Positions 18,208-28,660 are shown, counted from the stretch's first letter. The stretch is DNA of 64,000 bases from CAVUXJ01 sp963814975 (GCA_963814975.1 CAWFFB010000024.1:1-64000); one strand, 5' to 3'. Numbers and translations are program-made. Notes: a model not told the origin generated them from the sequence alone.

Positions 18208-19273
18208 CGCCACGATGCGAATCGACGATCCGGCGGTAGACGCCGACGTATTCATCGACCATGCGGTCGACCCCGAAGCGCGACACCGCATGCTGCCGCA
18301 CGCGCCGGCGATCGAGGGCGACGACGCGCGGAAGCGCATTCACCATCTCATCCAGGGTATCGACGACAAGCCCGGTGACGCCATCTTCGACGACCTCGCG
18401 CACGGCGCCTCGATCGAGCGCGGCGACCGGCGTTCCGCAGGCCATCGCCTCGGCCAGCACGAGACCGAATGGTTCGCGCGCCTGGATCGGATACAGCAGG
18501 GCGCGGGCGCCGCCGTAGAGCTTCACCTTGGCCGGAAAGTCGGCCTCGCCGAAATAGCTGACGTGGATGCCATCGACGAGGGGTGCGATCTTGTCGCGAT
18601 AGTAGCCGTCCTCCGCCGCAGCGAGAATCAACCGCATACCGGCGCGTTTGGCCACCTCGATCGCCTGCAGCACCCCCTTGCCCTCCGAAAAACGGCCGAG
18701 GAAGAGAAGATAGTCGTCCGGCGCCTCGCTGAATGTGAACCGGTCGGTATCGATGCCGTGAAGGACCGTGGCGACGACGTTGGCACCCGACAGCAGGAGC
18801 GCCTGTTCGTTCGAGATGGCGACGAACGGCGCCTCCGGGTACCGTGCCCACAGAGCGACTTCAGCATCGCTCGGCGAATGGTGCAGCGTCTGGACGATCG
18901 GGACCGGGGTCAGCCTGGTGAAGGCCAGGGACATCGGATAGTACGCCGCTTCATAGTGGATGATGTCGAACTCACGGGCGCGCTCGACCGCCGCCGCGAG
19001 GTTCAGCATCTCGTACATCTCCCACGGCCACATGTGCTGGTCGTGCCAGTAACCATGGGAGAAGATCGCGTGCAGCGTCGCCGCGGTCGTTGAATCTCCC
19101 GTCGCAAAGAGGGTCACCTCGTGACCGCGGGCGACGAGGCCCTCGGTCAGCTGCGACGTCATCTGCTCGACCGATCCGGACTTGGGCGGCGGAATCGTCG
19201 TCGCCACGGGCCCGACGTGCGCGATCCGCAGCGGGCCTGGATGGGTGTCGAGCACCCGGCGCGGCTCACTCAT
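18200..19273 (-). CDS. GT4-family glycosyltransferase
   Basis: 357 residues from the ATG at 19273, which overlaps the stop of the upstream gene (ATGA). GT-B fold: N-terminal acceptor domain beginning LRIAHVGPVATTIPPPKSGS and containing LVARGHEVTLFATGDS; C-terminal nucleotide-sugar domain with YLLFLGRFSEGKGVLQAI and the EX7E-type motif REPFGLVLAEAMACGTPVAA. Cytoplasmic, retaining enzyme. The start IPPPKSGSVEQ is typical of GT4 enzymes found beside trehalose- and mannose-like transferases. The sugar is not predictable. Confidence 0.9.
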   Translation of the reverse strand: MSEPRRVLDTHPGPLRIAHVGPVATTIPPPKSGSVEQMTSQLTEGLVARGHEVTLFATGDSTTAATLHAIFSHGYWHDQHMWPWEMYEMLNLAAAVERAREFDIIHYEAAYYPMSLAFTRLTPVPIVQTLHHSPSDAEVALWARYPEAPFVAISNEQALLLSGANVVATVLHGIDTDRFTFSEAPDDYLLFLGRFSEGKGVLQAIEVAKRAGMRLILAAAEDGYYRDKIAPLVDGIHVSYFGEADFPAKVKLYGGARALLYPIQAREPFGLVLAEAMACGTPVAALDRGAVREVVEDGVTGLVVDTLDEMVNALPRVVALDRRRVRQHAVSRFGVDRMVDEYVGVYRRIVDSHRGDE

Positions 19274-20389
19274 GAGGCGGCTTCCTCCAACAGGCGGTTC
19301 AGGACACGGCTGGCGTCGAAGTGCTCGCGGGCGATCTCGACGGCGTGCCGCGCGTGCCGCGGATAGTCGCCGTTGAGGCGTTCGATCCCGGCCAGCGCCT
19401 CGTCCGGCGTGGAGAAAGCGATGAGCCCCTCGCCCGCAGGGAGATGCGCCGTCCAGCCCGTGTCCTGCGCGAGCGCGGGACGCCCCGACGCCAGATAGCA
19501 CTCCGTGCGATCGCTGAACCACCCCGAGTTGGTCGACACGTAGGTATGCTTCGCCACCCCGAACTCGGCCTTCGAGCGATGGATGAAGTCACGGTAGTCC
19601 CACAGCGTTCGCGACACGCCCATCGCGTCGACCGTCGTCCAGCCATGCGTGGCCAGCAGCTCCCGCGGGCCGTTGACGGCGAGCTCGAAAGGTTGGGCGG
19701 TCCGCGACGGCAGGTCGATGTACTTCACGAACTCCACGTCCTTGTTGCCGCCCACGTCCGTGAAGCTCTCGATCTGCCACGTCATCACCGTCGTGAAACG
19801 GCCTGCCAGGCGCGCGGTCAGTACGCCATTGGTCGAGGACGATCGGCTGCCACGTCGGTCGCCACACGAAGTCGCCCACGGGTACCGGCGACGCGGCGGT
19901 TCCGATATTCGCTCCGAACGTGAACAAGCGATCGAACCGCTTGAAGAACTCGACGTACCACGGCTCGGCCTTGGCGATCGCGAGTTGCGTGAACGCCGGA
20001 TCGGAGTCGATGAACGCCGATCGCGGGATACCCGCGTACTCGTCTCGCCAGAACCACGAGCCGCCGGACAGATTCAGGAACAGGTCGGCATCGGCGCAGA
20101 ATCGCCGGACCGCGGCGGCGCTCCGGCCATGATAGCTCCCGTCGTAGTTGACGAATGCCCATCGCTCTCCGAGGCCGAACGGCTCCAGCGCGCGGTGGAT
20201 GTAGGAAGTGCCGTAGGCCGGATCGGTGCAGCGCGTGTTCAGCACGGGATCGTAGACGCACTCGCCCGTGTCCTCGATGTAGAAGACGTCGTGCCCGAGC
20301 GCGCGCAACCCCAGGAGATACATCAGCGAGCACCAGGTGACGCCCCCAAACGGGTACCGCGCGATGATGCCCGCCACGAGGATCTTCAT
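19270..20389 (-). CDS. CgeB-like glycosyltransferase (GT1/PF13524), one frame change
   Basis: About 372 residues. The N-terminal part (MKILVAGIIARYPFGGVTWC, then LGLRALGHDVFYIEDTGE) is a Rossmann acceptor domain. After a frame change near 19800 the C-terminal half continues with WFSDRTECYLASGRPALAQD and EGLIAFSTPDEALAGIERL, the PF13524 glycosyl transferase 1-like domain known from spore-surface CgeB and relatives. Both halves are conserved, so the gene is probably intact. No ribosome site is seen; a 7-bp-periodic array begins eight bases upstream of the start. It is followed without gap by the GT4 gene. Confidence 0.8.
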
Positions 20390-20396
20390 CGCCGCC

Positions 20397-20473
20397 GTTC
20401 TACGTTCTGCGTTCTGCGTTCGCCGTTCTGCGTGCTACGTTCTGCGTTCGGCGTTCGTCGTTCGCCGTTGGGT
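20397..20473. repeat. Heptanucleotide-periodic array (GTTCTGC)
   Basis: Eleven consecutive 7-mers between the ABC exporter gene and the CgeB-like gene: GTTCTAC, GTTCTGC twice, GTTCGCC, GTTCTGC, GTGCTAC, GTTCTGC, GTTCGGC, GTTCGTC, GTTCGCC, GTTGGGT. The period is exactly seven with no slippage. Not coding for any recognisable peptide. Confidence 0.9.
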
Positions 20474-20477
20474 GCGC

Positions 20478-22322
20478 TCATGTCCGGGCTGCTTCAATCA
20501 GTTCGTCAACCGTTTCCGGCTCGTCGAGCGATCGGCCGACGGAGAGCCGGGCGCACATGCGGCGGTACAACTGGCTCGACGCGAGCAGTTCCTCGTGACG
20601 GCCCTGCGCCGCAATCCGGCCCTCGTCGAGCACCAGAATTCGATCGGCATCCTTGACGGTCGACAGACGGTGCGCGATCACCAGCGTGGTACGGCCGGCA
20701 CGCAGGCGCCGCAGGGCGGCAAAGACGATCTCCTCCGAGATGGCGTCGAGCGACGAGGTCGGTTCGTCGAGGATGAGGATGGGCGCGTTCTTCAGAATCG
20801 CGCGGGCGACGCTGAGCCGCTGGCGCTCGCCGCCCGATAGTCCGCCGCCGGCCTCCGCTATCTGCGTGTCGTACCGCTTGGGCAGCCGGGAGATGAACTC
20901 GTGTGCATGCGCGGCACGAGCGGCCTCTTCGATTTCGGCGTCGGTTGCATCGAGCCGTCCGTAGCGCAGGTTGTCCGCGATCGATCCGGCGAACAGCACC
21001 GGATCCTGCAGCACGATCGCGATCTTCTCGCGCAGCGATCGGATGCGGTATTGCCGCACGTCGCGGCCGTCCACCAGAACACGGCCTGCGGTCGTGTCGT
21101 AGAACCGCGGAATCAGGCTCACCAGCGTGGTCTTGCCGGCGCCGGTCAATCCCACGAGCGCCACCATTTCGCCAGGTGTGGCGGAGAACGCGATGTCGTG
21201 CAGGACCTTCGTGCCGTCCGGATACTGGAAATCCACATTCTCGAAGCGGACTTCGCCGGTGATCCCGGTTGCGTCGATCGCCTCCGGCGCGTCGAGGGTC
21301 TCCGGCAGCGTTGCGAACATCGCGCGAACGCGCTTGGCGCCGGCGAGGGCCCCTTGCAGCCGGCCGGTGGTATGAGCGATCTGGGACAACGGTCCGTACA
21401 CGGCACCCAGATAGGCGATCACCACCATCAGCTCGCCCAGGCTCATGCGGCCCTGCAGGACGTGCGCGCCCCCGACGATGACGACGAGGGCCGTCCCCAG
21501 AATGGTGATCATGCTGACGACGACCGCGAACACCGACTCCTGCCAGGTGATGGCGATGCGGGCGGTCATCACCTCGGTTCCGAACCGCCGGTACCGATCC
21601 GCTTCGAATCGCTCGCGCGCGAAACTCTTGACCAGTCGAATGGCCGAGAACACCTCGTAGAGCCGCTCGATGAGCTTCGACTCGAGCTCCTTGACACGTT
21701 CGGTGCGGGTCACCAGCGTGCGCATGTAATACCGGAGGCAGAGGTACAGAAAGGGCACCACCGAAAGCGCCAGCAATGCGATCGTCAGATCCAGCGTCAC
21801 CAGAACCGTGAACATCACCACGAGCGCGATCACCGAAGTGGCAAGCGGAAACAGCCCGCTCATCACGAGGTTCTCGATCGCGTACGCGTCGACGTCGATG
21901 CGGTACACGGCGTCGCCGGTGTTGGTGGTGATGTGATGGTGTAGACCGAGCGCTTGAATCTGTTCGAACAGGCGGCCCCGAAGCTCGTACACCATGCGCT
22001 GCCCGGTATCGACTTGCAGCTGAGTTGCGCAGGCAGTCACGAACTGATTGATCGCCTGGAGCAACACGCCGCCGACGACCACGAGCCCCAACAAGGCGAC
22101 CAGGTTGCTTCCGGTCACTCCCGGCAGCCACGACCGGAAAGGCTCCGGAACCGGCTGCCGGTCGCTGCTCAAGACGTGATCGATCACGATCTTGAGCGGC
22201 CAAGGCTGCAGCGCGCCGAGACCGACCTCCAGGAGCAGCAGCACCGAGAGCAACGTGACCTGCCGGCGATGGGGGCGCAGGAACGCGAGCGTCCAGCGGA
22301 GGAGCGAGTCCGGCGCGCTCAA
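20478..22322 (-). CDS. ABC exporter, fused membrane and ATPase domains
   Basis: 614 residues from a TTG at 22322 that overlaps the stop of the large upstream gene (ATTGA). Six-span type I exporter domain (LLSVLLLLEVGLGALQPWPL to GRMSLGELMVVIAYLGAVYG), then a complete ATPase: Walker A LVGLTGAGKTTLVSL, signature LSGGERQRLSVARA, Walker B ILILDEPTSSLD, H-loop VIAHRLS. It acts as a homodimer like MsbA and lipid-linked-glycan flippases. Lying between the giant glycosyltransferase gene and two more glycosyltransferase genes, it probably moves their product across the inner membrane. Confidence 0.92.
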   Translation of the reverse strand: MSAPDSLLRWTLAFLRPHRRQVTLLSVLLLLEVGLGALQPWPLKIVIDHVLSSDRQPVPEPFRSWLPGVTGSNLVALLGLVVVGGVLLQAINQFVTACATQLQVDTGQRMVYELRGRLFEQIQALGLHHHITTNTGDAVYRIDVDAYAIENLVMSGLFPLATSVIALVVMFTVLVTLDLTIALLALSVVPFLYLCLRYYMRTLVTRTERVKELESKLIERLYEVFSAIRLVKSFARERFEADRYRRFGTEVMTARIAITWQESVFAVVVSMITILGTALVVIVGGAHVLQGRMSLGELMVVIAYLGAVYGPLSQIAHTTGRLQGALAGAKRVRAMFATLPETLDAPEAIDATGITGEVRFENVDFQYPDGTKVLHDIAFSATPGEMVALVGLTGAGKTTLVSLIPRFYDTTAGRVLVDGRDVRQYRIRSLREKIAIVLQDPVLFAGSIADNLRYGRLDATDAEIEEAARAAHAHEFISRLPKRYDTQIAEAGGGLSGGERQRLSVARAILKNAPILILDEPTSSLDAISEEIVFAALRRLRAGRTTLVIAHRLSTVKDADRILVLDEGRIAAQGRHEELLASSQLYRRMCARLSVGRSLDEPETVDELIEAART

Positions 22323-25300
22323 TCGCCCGCTCCCTTCGGCACCGTCCCCGGCGGCTTCAAGAGTCTGAGGGGTGTCGCGGGCATCCCGTTCCGGCGGATG
22401 CTGAGCGACACGAGTCGATCGCGACTCGAGTCGGCGACCCACAACAATCCGCGTTTCGAGGCGAATGCGACGCGCGTGGGCTCGCCGAATGTCACGCGCG
22501 CTTCTTCGCCGACGTCTCGGATAATCCCGTCGGGCGTGACCGCCCTGACGCGTCCGTTGTAGTAGTCCGCGATGAAGAGCGTGAGCTGTCCCAGCGGTTC
22601 CGGCACGACCGCCAGGCCGGCTGGACCCGCCATGGTCGCCTGCGTGGCGGGGCCCCCGTCCCCGGTGTGTCCCCACGCGCCGCTGCCCGCGACGGTCGTG
22701 ATGATCCGCGTGCGTGCATCAACCTTGCGCACGCGTTGATGGTGCATGTCTGCGATGTAGATGTCGCCGTTCGGCGCGATGGCCACATCGCTCGGCATAT
22801 TCAGGTGCGCGCTCGTCGCCGGTCCGCCGTCGCCGACGGCACCATCGTCGGCGGGCGCGCCGTCGCCCGCGATCGTGTGGATGAACCCGGTGGTGTGGTC
22901 GATCATCCGCACGCGATAGTTCAGCGTGTCGGCGATGTAGACGTCCCCGTTCGGAGCGGCCGCCGCCGCGCTCGGCGTGTCGAGCGCGGCGGCGAGGGCG
23001 GGGCCGCCGTCGCCGCTCGAGCCGGTCTCGCCCGACCCGGCGATCGTCGTGATGATGCCGGTCGGCCAATCGACGCGCCGGACCCGGTTGTTGTGCGCGT
23101 CGACGACGAGCAGATCGCCGTCGGGACCGATGGCGACGCCGTCGGGGGTGTCGAGTTGGGCTTTCGTCGCCGGCCCGTAGTCGCCGGAGAAGCCCGCCCC
23201 GAGCGCGTTGTTGCCGACGACCGTGCTGATGTTGTTGCTCACCGCATCGATCCGGCGGATGACGTGGTTGTTGGAGTCGGCGAAGTACACGTCGCCGTTC
23301 GTCGTCACCGCGATGCCACCAGGCGTGTCGAGCGACGCCTGAATCGCAGGACCGTTGTCGCCCGCGTACCCCTTGCGCTCGCCAATCACCTGACCGGTGG
23401 CCGCCTCGCGCAGCATCAAGGTTCCGGCGGCCAGCGCGAGAATCATCACGACGAAGACGGCTGCGCTCCGCAGGCCGTACATCCGGAGCAGGGAGGGAGC
23501 CAGGAGCAGCCCTCGCGCGGAGCTGGCTTCCAGCGCGGCCATGCCCTGACGGGCGGCGACGGCTTCGACCCCTCGATGGAGAATCGCCGTGGTCTGGGCG
23601 GTGCGCCACCCGGAGAAAATCGCGACAACGACGGCGACGGTCGCGGCGGCCACGCCGGCCAGCGGCCACCGGAGCGCCACGCCCGCGCTGGCTGCCGCCA
23701 GCAGCGGGGCGGCGAGCGCCACGGCGCTCACGATACCCAGGGTCGTCGGACGCAGATGCGTGCTCACGCGCAGCAGGCCCTTGCCGGCGCCGTGTTCCTC
23801 GACGACGGCGCGGACGTCGAGCCAGGCCCAGCGGCCGACGAGGACGCTCACGTCACGATCGTGGGACCACCCTTCGTCCACCTCGATGGTGCGAACGGCG
23901 CGCGACGATCGAAGCCAGTCGGTGAGATCGGCGAGCACGCGAGCGGCCGAGGTCCACGTCTCGCTCCAGAACCGGTCCTCGACAATACTTCCGGACAATA
24001 GCAGCAGCGCGCGCCACGCTTCGCGGACCGACGGTCGCGGACCGCGGCTCGTCTGACGGGGCGCGGCCGGGAGCACCACCTCAGGTGGCGAGAGCACGCC
24101 GCGGATCTGCCCGGCGGCCCGGGCGAACGGCTGGAGGAAGTGGAGGTACGCGACGACCGCGCGATACCAGAGCCGCCTGCCTGGAAGCGAGCCCACCTCG
24201 GACCGCAGCGCGTAGGCGACGTTCTTCCCGATGGTGACCGCGATCCCGATCGCGCCGCTGCCCAGGAGCAACGCCGCCGCCCAACTGTGTTCTCCGACGA
24301 CGGCCACGACAATGCCCGCGAGGGTCAGGACCAAGGAGATGGCTTGCCACCGGACTGAATGCGGAAGAAACGCGAAGGGGTGGACATCGATCCGATAGAC
24401 CGAGGGAAACGGCGCCGTTCCCCAGACCCCCGCATTGATGCGCGTACCCCATAACGACCGAACGGAAGGCAGCGAACTGTAGATGCGGCCGCGCCAGAGC
24501 ATGCGCCCGTCGAGAAACTTGTCCGGGTGGTGAGCCATCAGAAGCCGCTCACCTTCGCCGTAGCCCACCTGCTGTCGCCAGTAGGCCTTGACCGACGATC
24601 GATGGTGATGCCACACGAGCGCGCTCGAGGCGAACCCGATCTTCCAGCCGCGCGCCTGCAGCCGCCAGCAGACGTCCACATCGTCGCCCGCCCGCAGATA
24701 CAACGGATTGAAGCCGCCGATGGCGACCAGCGCCTCTCGTCGAAACGCCATGTTGCAGCCGGGCACATGCTCGGCAATCCGGTCGTCCAGCAGCACGTGT
24801 GTGGGGCCGCCCGGCGCGCGCGCAATTGCCTGCGCCATCGGTGGATCATCGGCGGGCACGAGGTTGGGTCCTCCGGATCCCACGACGTCCGAGGTAAGGA
24901 ACGGCTGCACCAGGAATGTCAGCCAGTCCGGGTCGACCCGCGTGTCCGCGTCGGTGTAGGCGAGGATCTCGCCGGTGGCAGCCGAGAGCCCGACGTTGCG
25001 GGCCGCGCTCAGGCCGGCATTGGGTGTGTCGACAGTGCGGACGCGCGGGTGAGTGCGAGCAATCGCGCTCGTGCGGTCCCGCGACCCGTCGTTGACCAGG
25101 ATGATTTCGTAGTCGGGATAGGTGAGTCGTTCGAGCGACGAGAGGCAGTCTTCGAGCGTCGCTTCGGCGTTGTACGCGCAGACCACAACCGACACGCGCG
25201 GCCATGCCAGCCGGGCTTCGGCTGGAAACGACGCGTCGGCAAATGTCGATGCCACGGCCGCCGCGGCCGGCTTGGGCCGGCGATCGCGGGTGACGAGGCC

Positions 25301-26149
25301 GAACGCCCAGTCGTCCACGCTGTGGCCGCCGCGCCACCATTCGTCGGTCCAGCCAAACGCAATCGCTCCGCAGCAGCCTTCCTCGAATGCCACGCGAACG
25401 TGGGCCGCGGTGATGGTGGCCTGTCCCGCTTCACCTTCGCGGATGCTGTCCGCGCCCGCTTCGGCCATGAGCAGCGGCTGGTGTCCGGCGACGTGCTGCA
25501 GCCGCGCCAGGTAGGCCCGCAGTTCCGGCTCACGGTGCAGGTACACGTTAAAGGCGCACACGTCGAAGAACGACAAGTCGAGAAATTCCGTCGGCGGGAA
25601 GTTGACGTAGGTGAGCAGGCTGTCGGGCGATGCGGTTTTCGCCCCGTCATACAGACTGCGAAGAAACCGCTCGACGTGCAGACGGCCGTGCCACCGCACC
25701 ACATCGGGGGGAATCTCGTTGCCGAGCGCGAACATCAGCACCGCGGGGTGATCGCCAAGTTCACGCACCCGGTCGAGCACCTCGCGCCGGATATCCTGCC
25801 GGAGCGATCGATCGTCGAGAAACGCCACGTGTTGCGACCAGGGGAGTCCCACTATCAGCCGCAGGCCGTGCCGCGCGGCTTCGTCGAGGAGATCGCGCCG
25901 AGGCGGCGTGTAGACCCGAACGGTGTTGACGCCCAGGCCCGCCATCAGACGAAAGTCCTCGGCGATCTGCCGCATCGGCGGGAACTGATACCCCTGGGCG
26001 TCGGGCGCAAACGTGCCGTACGTCACGCCCTTGACGAGAAATCGCTCGTCGCCGGCGCGCAGGAACTTGCCGTCCGTCACGATCCGCGCGGCCGAAGCGG
26101 GAAGCGCGTCGCGCGGGACATCCGGGTCGACCTGAACAGCAACGGTCAC
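22319..26149 (-). CDS. Giant fusion: glycosidase-like TIM barrel + GT2 glycosyltransferase + membrane region + NHL propeller
   Basis: 1276 residues in one unbroken frame. Residues about 25-300 look like a GH2/GH5-type barrel with both candidate catalytic glutamates (ALGNEIPP, Glu145; LLMAEAGADS, Glu230). Residues about 317-560 are a GT2 domain: VSVVVCAYNAEATLEDCLSS, LVNDGSRDRT, the DxD at YTDADTRVD (Asp400, Asp402) and LRAGDDVDVCWRLQARGW. Several hydrophobic segments follow (AISLVLTLAGIVVAVVGEHS and AVFVVMILALAAGTLML among them). The last 330 residues are NHL blades with GDGGPA turns (GVAIGPDGDLLVVDAHNNRV, DVAIAPNGDIYIADMHHQRV). I know no named family with this order. Probably an inner-membrane enzyme with the propeller outside. 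Confidence 0.85.
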   Translation of the reverse strand: MTVAVQVDPDVPRDALPASAARIVTDGKFLRAGDERFLVKGVTYGTFAPDAQGYQFPPMRQIAEDFRLMAGLGVNTVRVYTPPRRDLLDEAARHGLRLIVGLPWSQHVAFLDDRSLRQDIRREVLDRVRELGDHPAVLMFALGNEIPPDVVRWHGRLHVERFLRSLYDGAKTASPDSLLTYVNFPPTEFLDLSFFDVCAFNVYLHREPELRAYLARLQHVAGHQPLLMAEAGADSIREGEAGQATITAAHVRVAFEEGCCGAIAFGWTDEWWRGGHSVDDWAFGLVTRDRRPKPAAAAVASTFADASFPAEARLAWPRVSVVVCAYNAEATLEDCLSSLERLTYPDYEIILVNDGSRDRTSAIARTHPRVRTVDTPNAGLSAARNVGLSAATGEILAYTDADTRVDPDWLTFLVQPFLTSDVVGSGGPNLVPADDPPMAQAIARAPGGPTHVLLDDRIAEHVPGCNMAFRREALVAIGGFNPLYLRAGDDVDVCWRLQARGWKIGFASSALVWHHHRSSVKAYWRQQVGYGEGERLLMAHHPDKFLDGRMLWRGRIYSSLPSVRSLWGTRINAGVWGTAPFPSVYRIDVHPFAFLPHSVRWQAISLVLTLAGIVVAVVGEHSWAAALLLGSGAIGIAVTIGKNVAYALRSEVGSLPGRRLWYRAVVAYLHFLQPFARAAGQIRGVLSPPEVVLPAAPRQTSRGPRPSVREAWRALLLLSGSIVEDRFWSETWTSAARVLADLTDWLRSSRAVRTIEVDEGWSHDRDVSVLVGRWAWLDVRAVVEEHGAGKGLLRVSTHLRPTTLGIVSAVALAAPLLAAASAGVALRWPLAGVAAATVAVVVAIFSGWRTAQTTAILHRGVEAVAARQGMAALEASSARGLLLAPSLLRMYGLRSAAVFVVMILALAAGTLMLREAATGQVIGERKGYAGDNGPAIQASLDTPGGIAVTTNGDVYFADSNNHVIRRIDAVSNNISTVVGNNALGAGFSGDYGPATKAQLDTPDGVAIGPDGDLLVVDAHNNRVRRVDWPTGIITTIAGSGETGSSGDGGPALAAALDTPSAAAAAPNGDVYIADTLNYRVRMIDHTTGFIHTIAGDGAPADDGAVGDGGPATSAHLNMPSDVAIAPNGDIYIADMHHQRVRKVDARTRIITTVAGSGAWGHTGDGGPATQATMAGPAGLAVVPEPLGQLTLFIADYYNGRVRAVTPDGIIRDVGEEARVTFGEPTRVAFASKRGLLWVADSSRDRLVSLSIRRNGMPATPLRLLKPPGTVPKGAGD

Positions 26150-26290
26150 GGTTGGTGGGTCCCCTCCAATCAGAGAGAAGCGAAAACCCTATTGTATCAA
26201 GTGTTTGGCGTCACCTTGCGGCTGGCCGCCCACGCGTATGCTACACTGCGCGCGCCCGAGGCAGTTCGGAACCTGGACATCCGTCCTTTG

Positions 26291-28592
26291 ATGCTGGCGA
26301 TCGGCGCCCTCCTTTTCTTCGTTTCCGGCTTCGCGGCCCTCCAGTATCAGGTCGTCTGGCAGCGTCTGCTCGGCATTTTCTCGGGCGCCGATATCCACTC
26401 AGCCACGATCATCGTCGCCGCGTTCATGGCCGGTCTGGGCTGCGGAAGCCTGAGCGGCGGCTACCTCTCGGATCGCCTGTCCCGCCGCGGCAATTTGTTG
26501 ATGTTCGCTTGCGCGGAGCTCGCGGTTGGGGTGTTCGGCTTTTTCAGCGCATCGCTCTATTACGACGTCCTCTACGTGCGCTTCGGGTACCTCGCCGCGA
26601 ACAGCGCCGCGATGCCGGCGATCCTGTTCCTCAGTTTGCTCTGGCCGACGTTCCTGATGGGAATGGCCCTGCCGCTGCTGGCGCGCGCGTTGACATTCGA
26701 TGCCGACGGCGCGGCCCGTGTCATCGGCACGCTATATGGAGCCAACACGTTCGGAGCGGCGATGGGCGCGCTTCTGACCACGTGGTGGTTCATTCCCCAG
26801 ATGGGAATGGCCGGCAGCCTCCGTCTCAGCGCGTGGCTGAACGTGATCGTGGCCGCCGCCGGCATGCCGCTGGCGATCCGTTTCGGGCAGCTTTCGCGCG
26901 GAAGCGTGCGAGCGGCGCGCCCGGCAGCTGCCGTCGTTACCCCAGGTGCGGACGTCACCTTGTCGTTTCGCACCTGGGCAGGCCTCTACGGGCTCTCCGG
27001 CTTTCTGGCCCTCTCGCTCGAGCTCATCTGGTTCCGGATCTTCGGCGTCATGATGAAGTCCTCGTCGTTCACGTTCGGCACGCTGCTCGCGGTGTACCTG
27101 GCAGGCCTCGGCGTCGGCGCCGTCGCAGGCAGCCGGCTTGCGAGGAGCAGCCGGCGGCCGGCCAGGACATTTCTGTTTCTTCAAACGGCCATTGGGATTT
27201 GTGCCGGTCTCTCGGTCATTGCGCTGCTCGCGCTGCTCAAGGCCCCAGACTCAGCCGGGTGGCTGTCCCGGTACCTCGCAGAGTACGAGGCGATGAACGC
27301 CCGCCGGGCGCTCACCCGGTTCAACGGCGAGTTCCTGCAACTCTTTCTCGTCATCCCCATCGCATTGATCGGCCCGCCCACGTTCCTGATGGGCATCGGG
27401 TTTCCCCTGCTTCAAAGAGTCGTGCAGACTGACTTGGGTCGCCTTGGGTTCCGCACTGGCGCGCTGATGATGTCGAACATCGTGGGCAGCACTCTTGGGA
27501 CCGTCGTGACCGGATGGCTGGGTCTCCGTCTGTTCGGTACAGCAGCAAGCCTGAAAGGGGTGGTTGCGGCCAGCGGCGTTTTCGCGCTCGTCGGCCTGAC
27601 GATCGCGGACTCGGAAATGGGACCGGTGGCGCCTTGCGGCCGGGTTGACCGTGCTCATGCTCGCAGCCGCGATGCCGGAGGGCGATGTGCTATGGGCGCG
27701 CCTTCACAGCATCAGGCCGGAGTTCGTCGTCCAGGCCGAGGACGAATCCGGGGTGTCGTTGCTGAAGCAGTGGGGCGCAGGATTGGTCCAGGGCGCAACC
27801 GTGTTTGCGGACGGTCTCGGCCAAAGCGAGCTTCCATACGATGGTATTCATACCCTCCTCGGCGCCCTTCCCGCGTTCGTCCACCCGGCTCCCCGTGACG
27901 CGGTCATCATCGGTCTTGGATCCGGAGACACGGTGTTCGGGATGGCCGGACGCCGGGAGATCGAGCGCATCGTTTGCGTCGAGATCGTCAGGGCGCAGCT
28001 CGAGACGCTCCGTCGCTGGAGCCATGGGTTCGCGTATCCGGGATTGCTCACGGTCCTGAGCGATCCCCGGATCGCGCACGTCAACGGCGACGGCCGGCTG
28101 TATGTCATGCACGCCGGGCAGCTGTTCGACATCATCGAAGCAGACGCGCTCAGGCCGGGCAGCGCCAACGTCGGCAATCTCTACTCGGACAGATACTTCG
28201 CGATGATCCGCGATCGACTGCGCCCCGGCGGCCTCGCGGTCACCTGGGCGCCGACTTCGCGCGTGGAGCGGACGTTCGTGCTCGTGTTCCCGTACGTCGC
28301 CAGCTACGGGGACTTCCTGCTGGGCAGCCGCGATCCCATCGTCATCGATCGCGAAAGCATTCGGACCCGGTTAGCGGATCCGGCCGTGCAGGCGTACTAC
28401 GAGAACTCCGGCGTGGACATCGGGTCGCTTCTGGGTCCGTACATCGATCAGGCGCCCAGGATGTTCGATCCGAGCTTCGATCGATCGACGATTGTCGATA
28501 TCAACACCGATTTGTTTCCGCGTGATGAGTTCGACATTCCGCCGCCTCTGCAGTGGTGGGACGCCGCGCCGTCTGCGCGCCGCGCGCGTTGA
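26291..28592 (+). CDS. Membrane-fused spermidine-synthase-like protein (one frame change)
   Basis: About 767 residues when joined across a frame change near 27630. N-terminal 440 residues: roughly 12 membrane spans in the MFS-like pattern of fused spermidine synthases (FFVSGFAALQYQVVWQRLL, then FMAGLGCGSLSGGYLSDRLS, repeated as LSGFLALSLELIWFRIFGV and LAGLGVGAVAGSRL). C-terminal part: Rossmann aminopropyltransferase-like domain (DAVIIGLGSGDTVFGMAGR, then VCVEIVRAQLETLRRW, NGDGRLYVMHAGQLFDIIEAD). The family's catalytic Asp region is altered (DIIEADAL), so true polyamine synthesis is doubtful. Start set at the ATG at 26291, just before the first span. Confidence 0.75.
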
Positions 28593-28660
28593 CGAGATCG
28601 CAGACGATCCGGCCCGAACACGGGGTCCAAGACGGGGCCGCGATGCCATCTGAAAGCGAT

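Noticed and set aside
24527..26290. Long N-terminal extension of the spermidine-synthase-like protein
   Set aside because: It only shadows the glycosyltransferase gene on the other strand. The real protein begins with membrane segments after the ATG at 26291.
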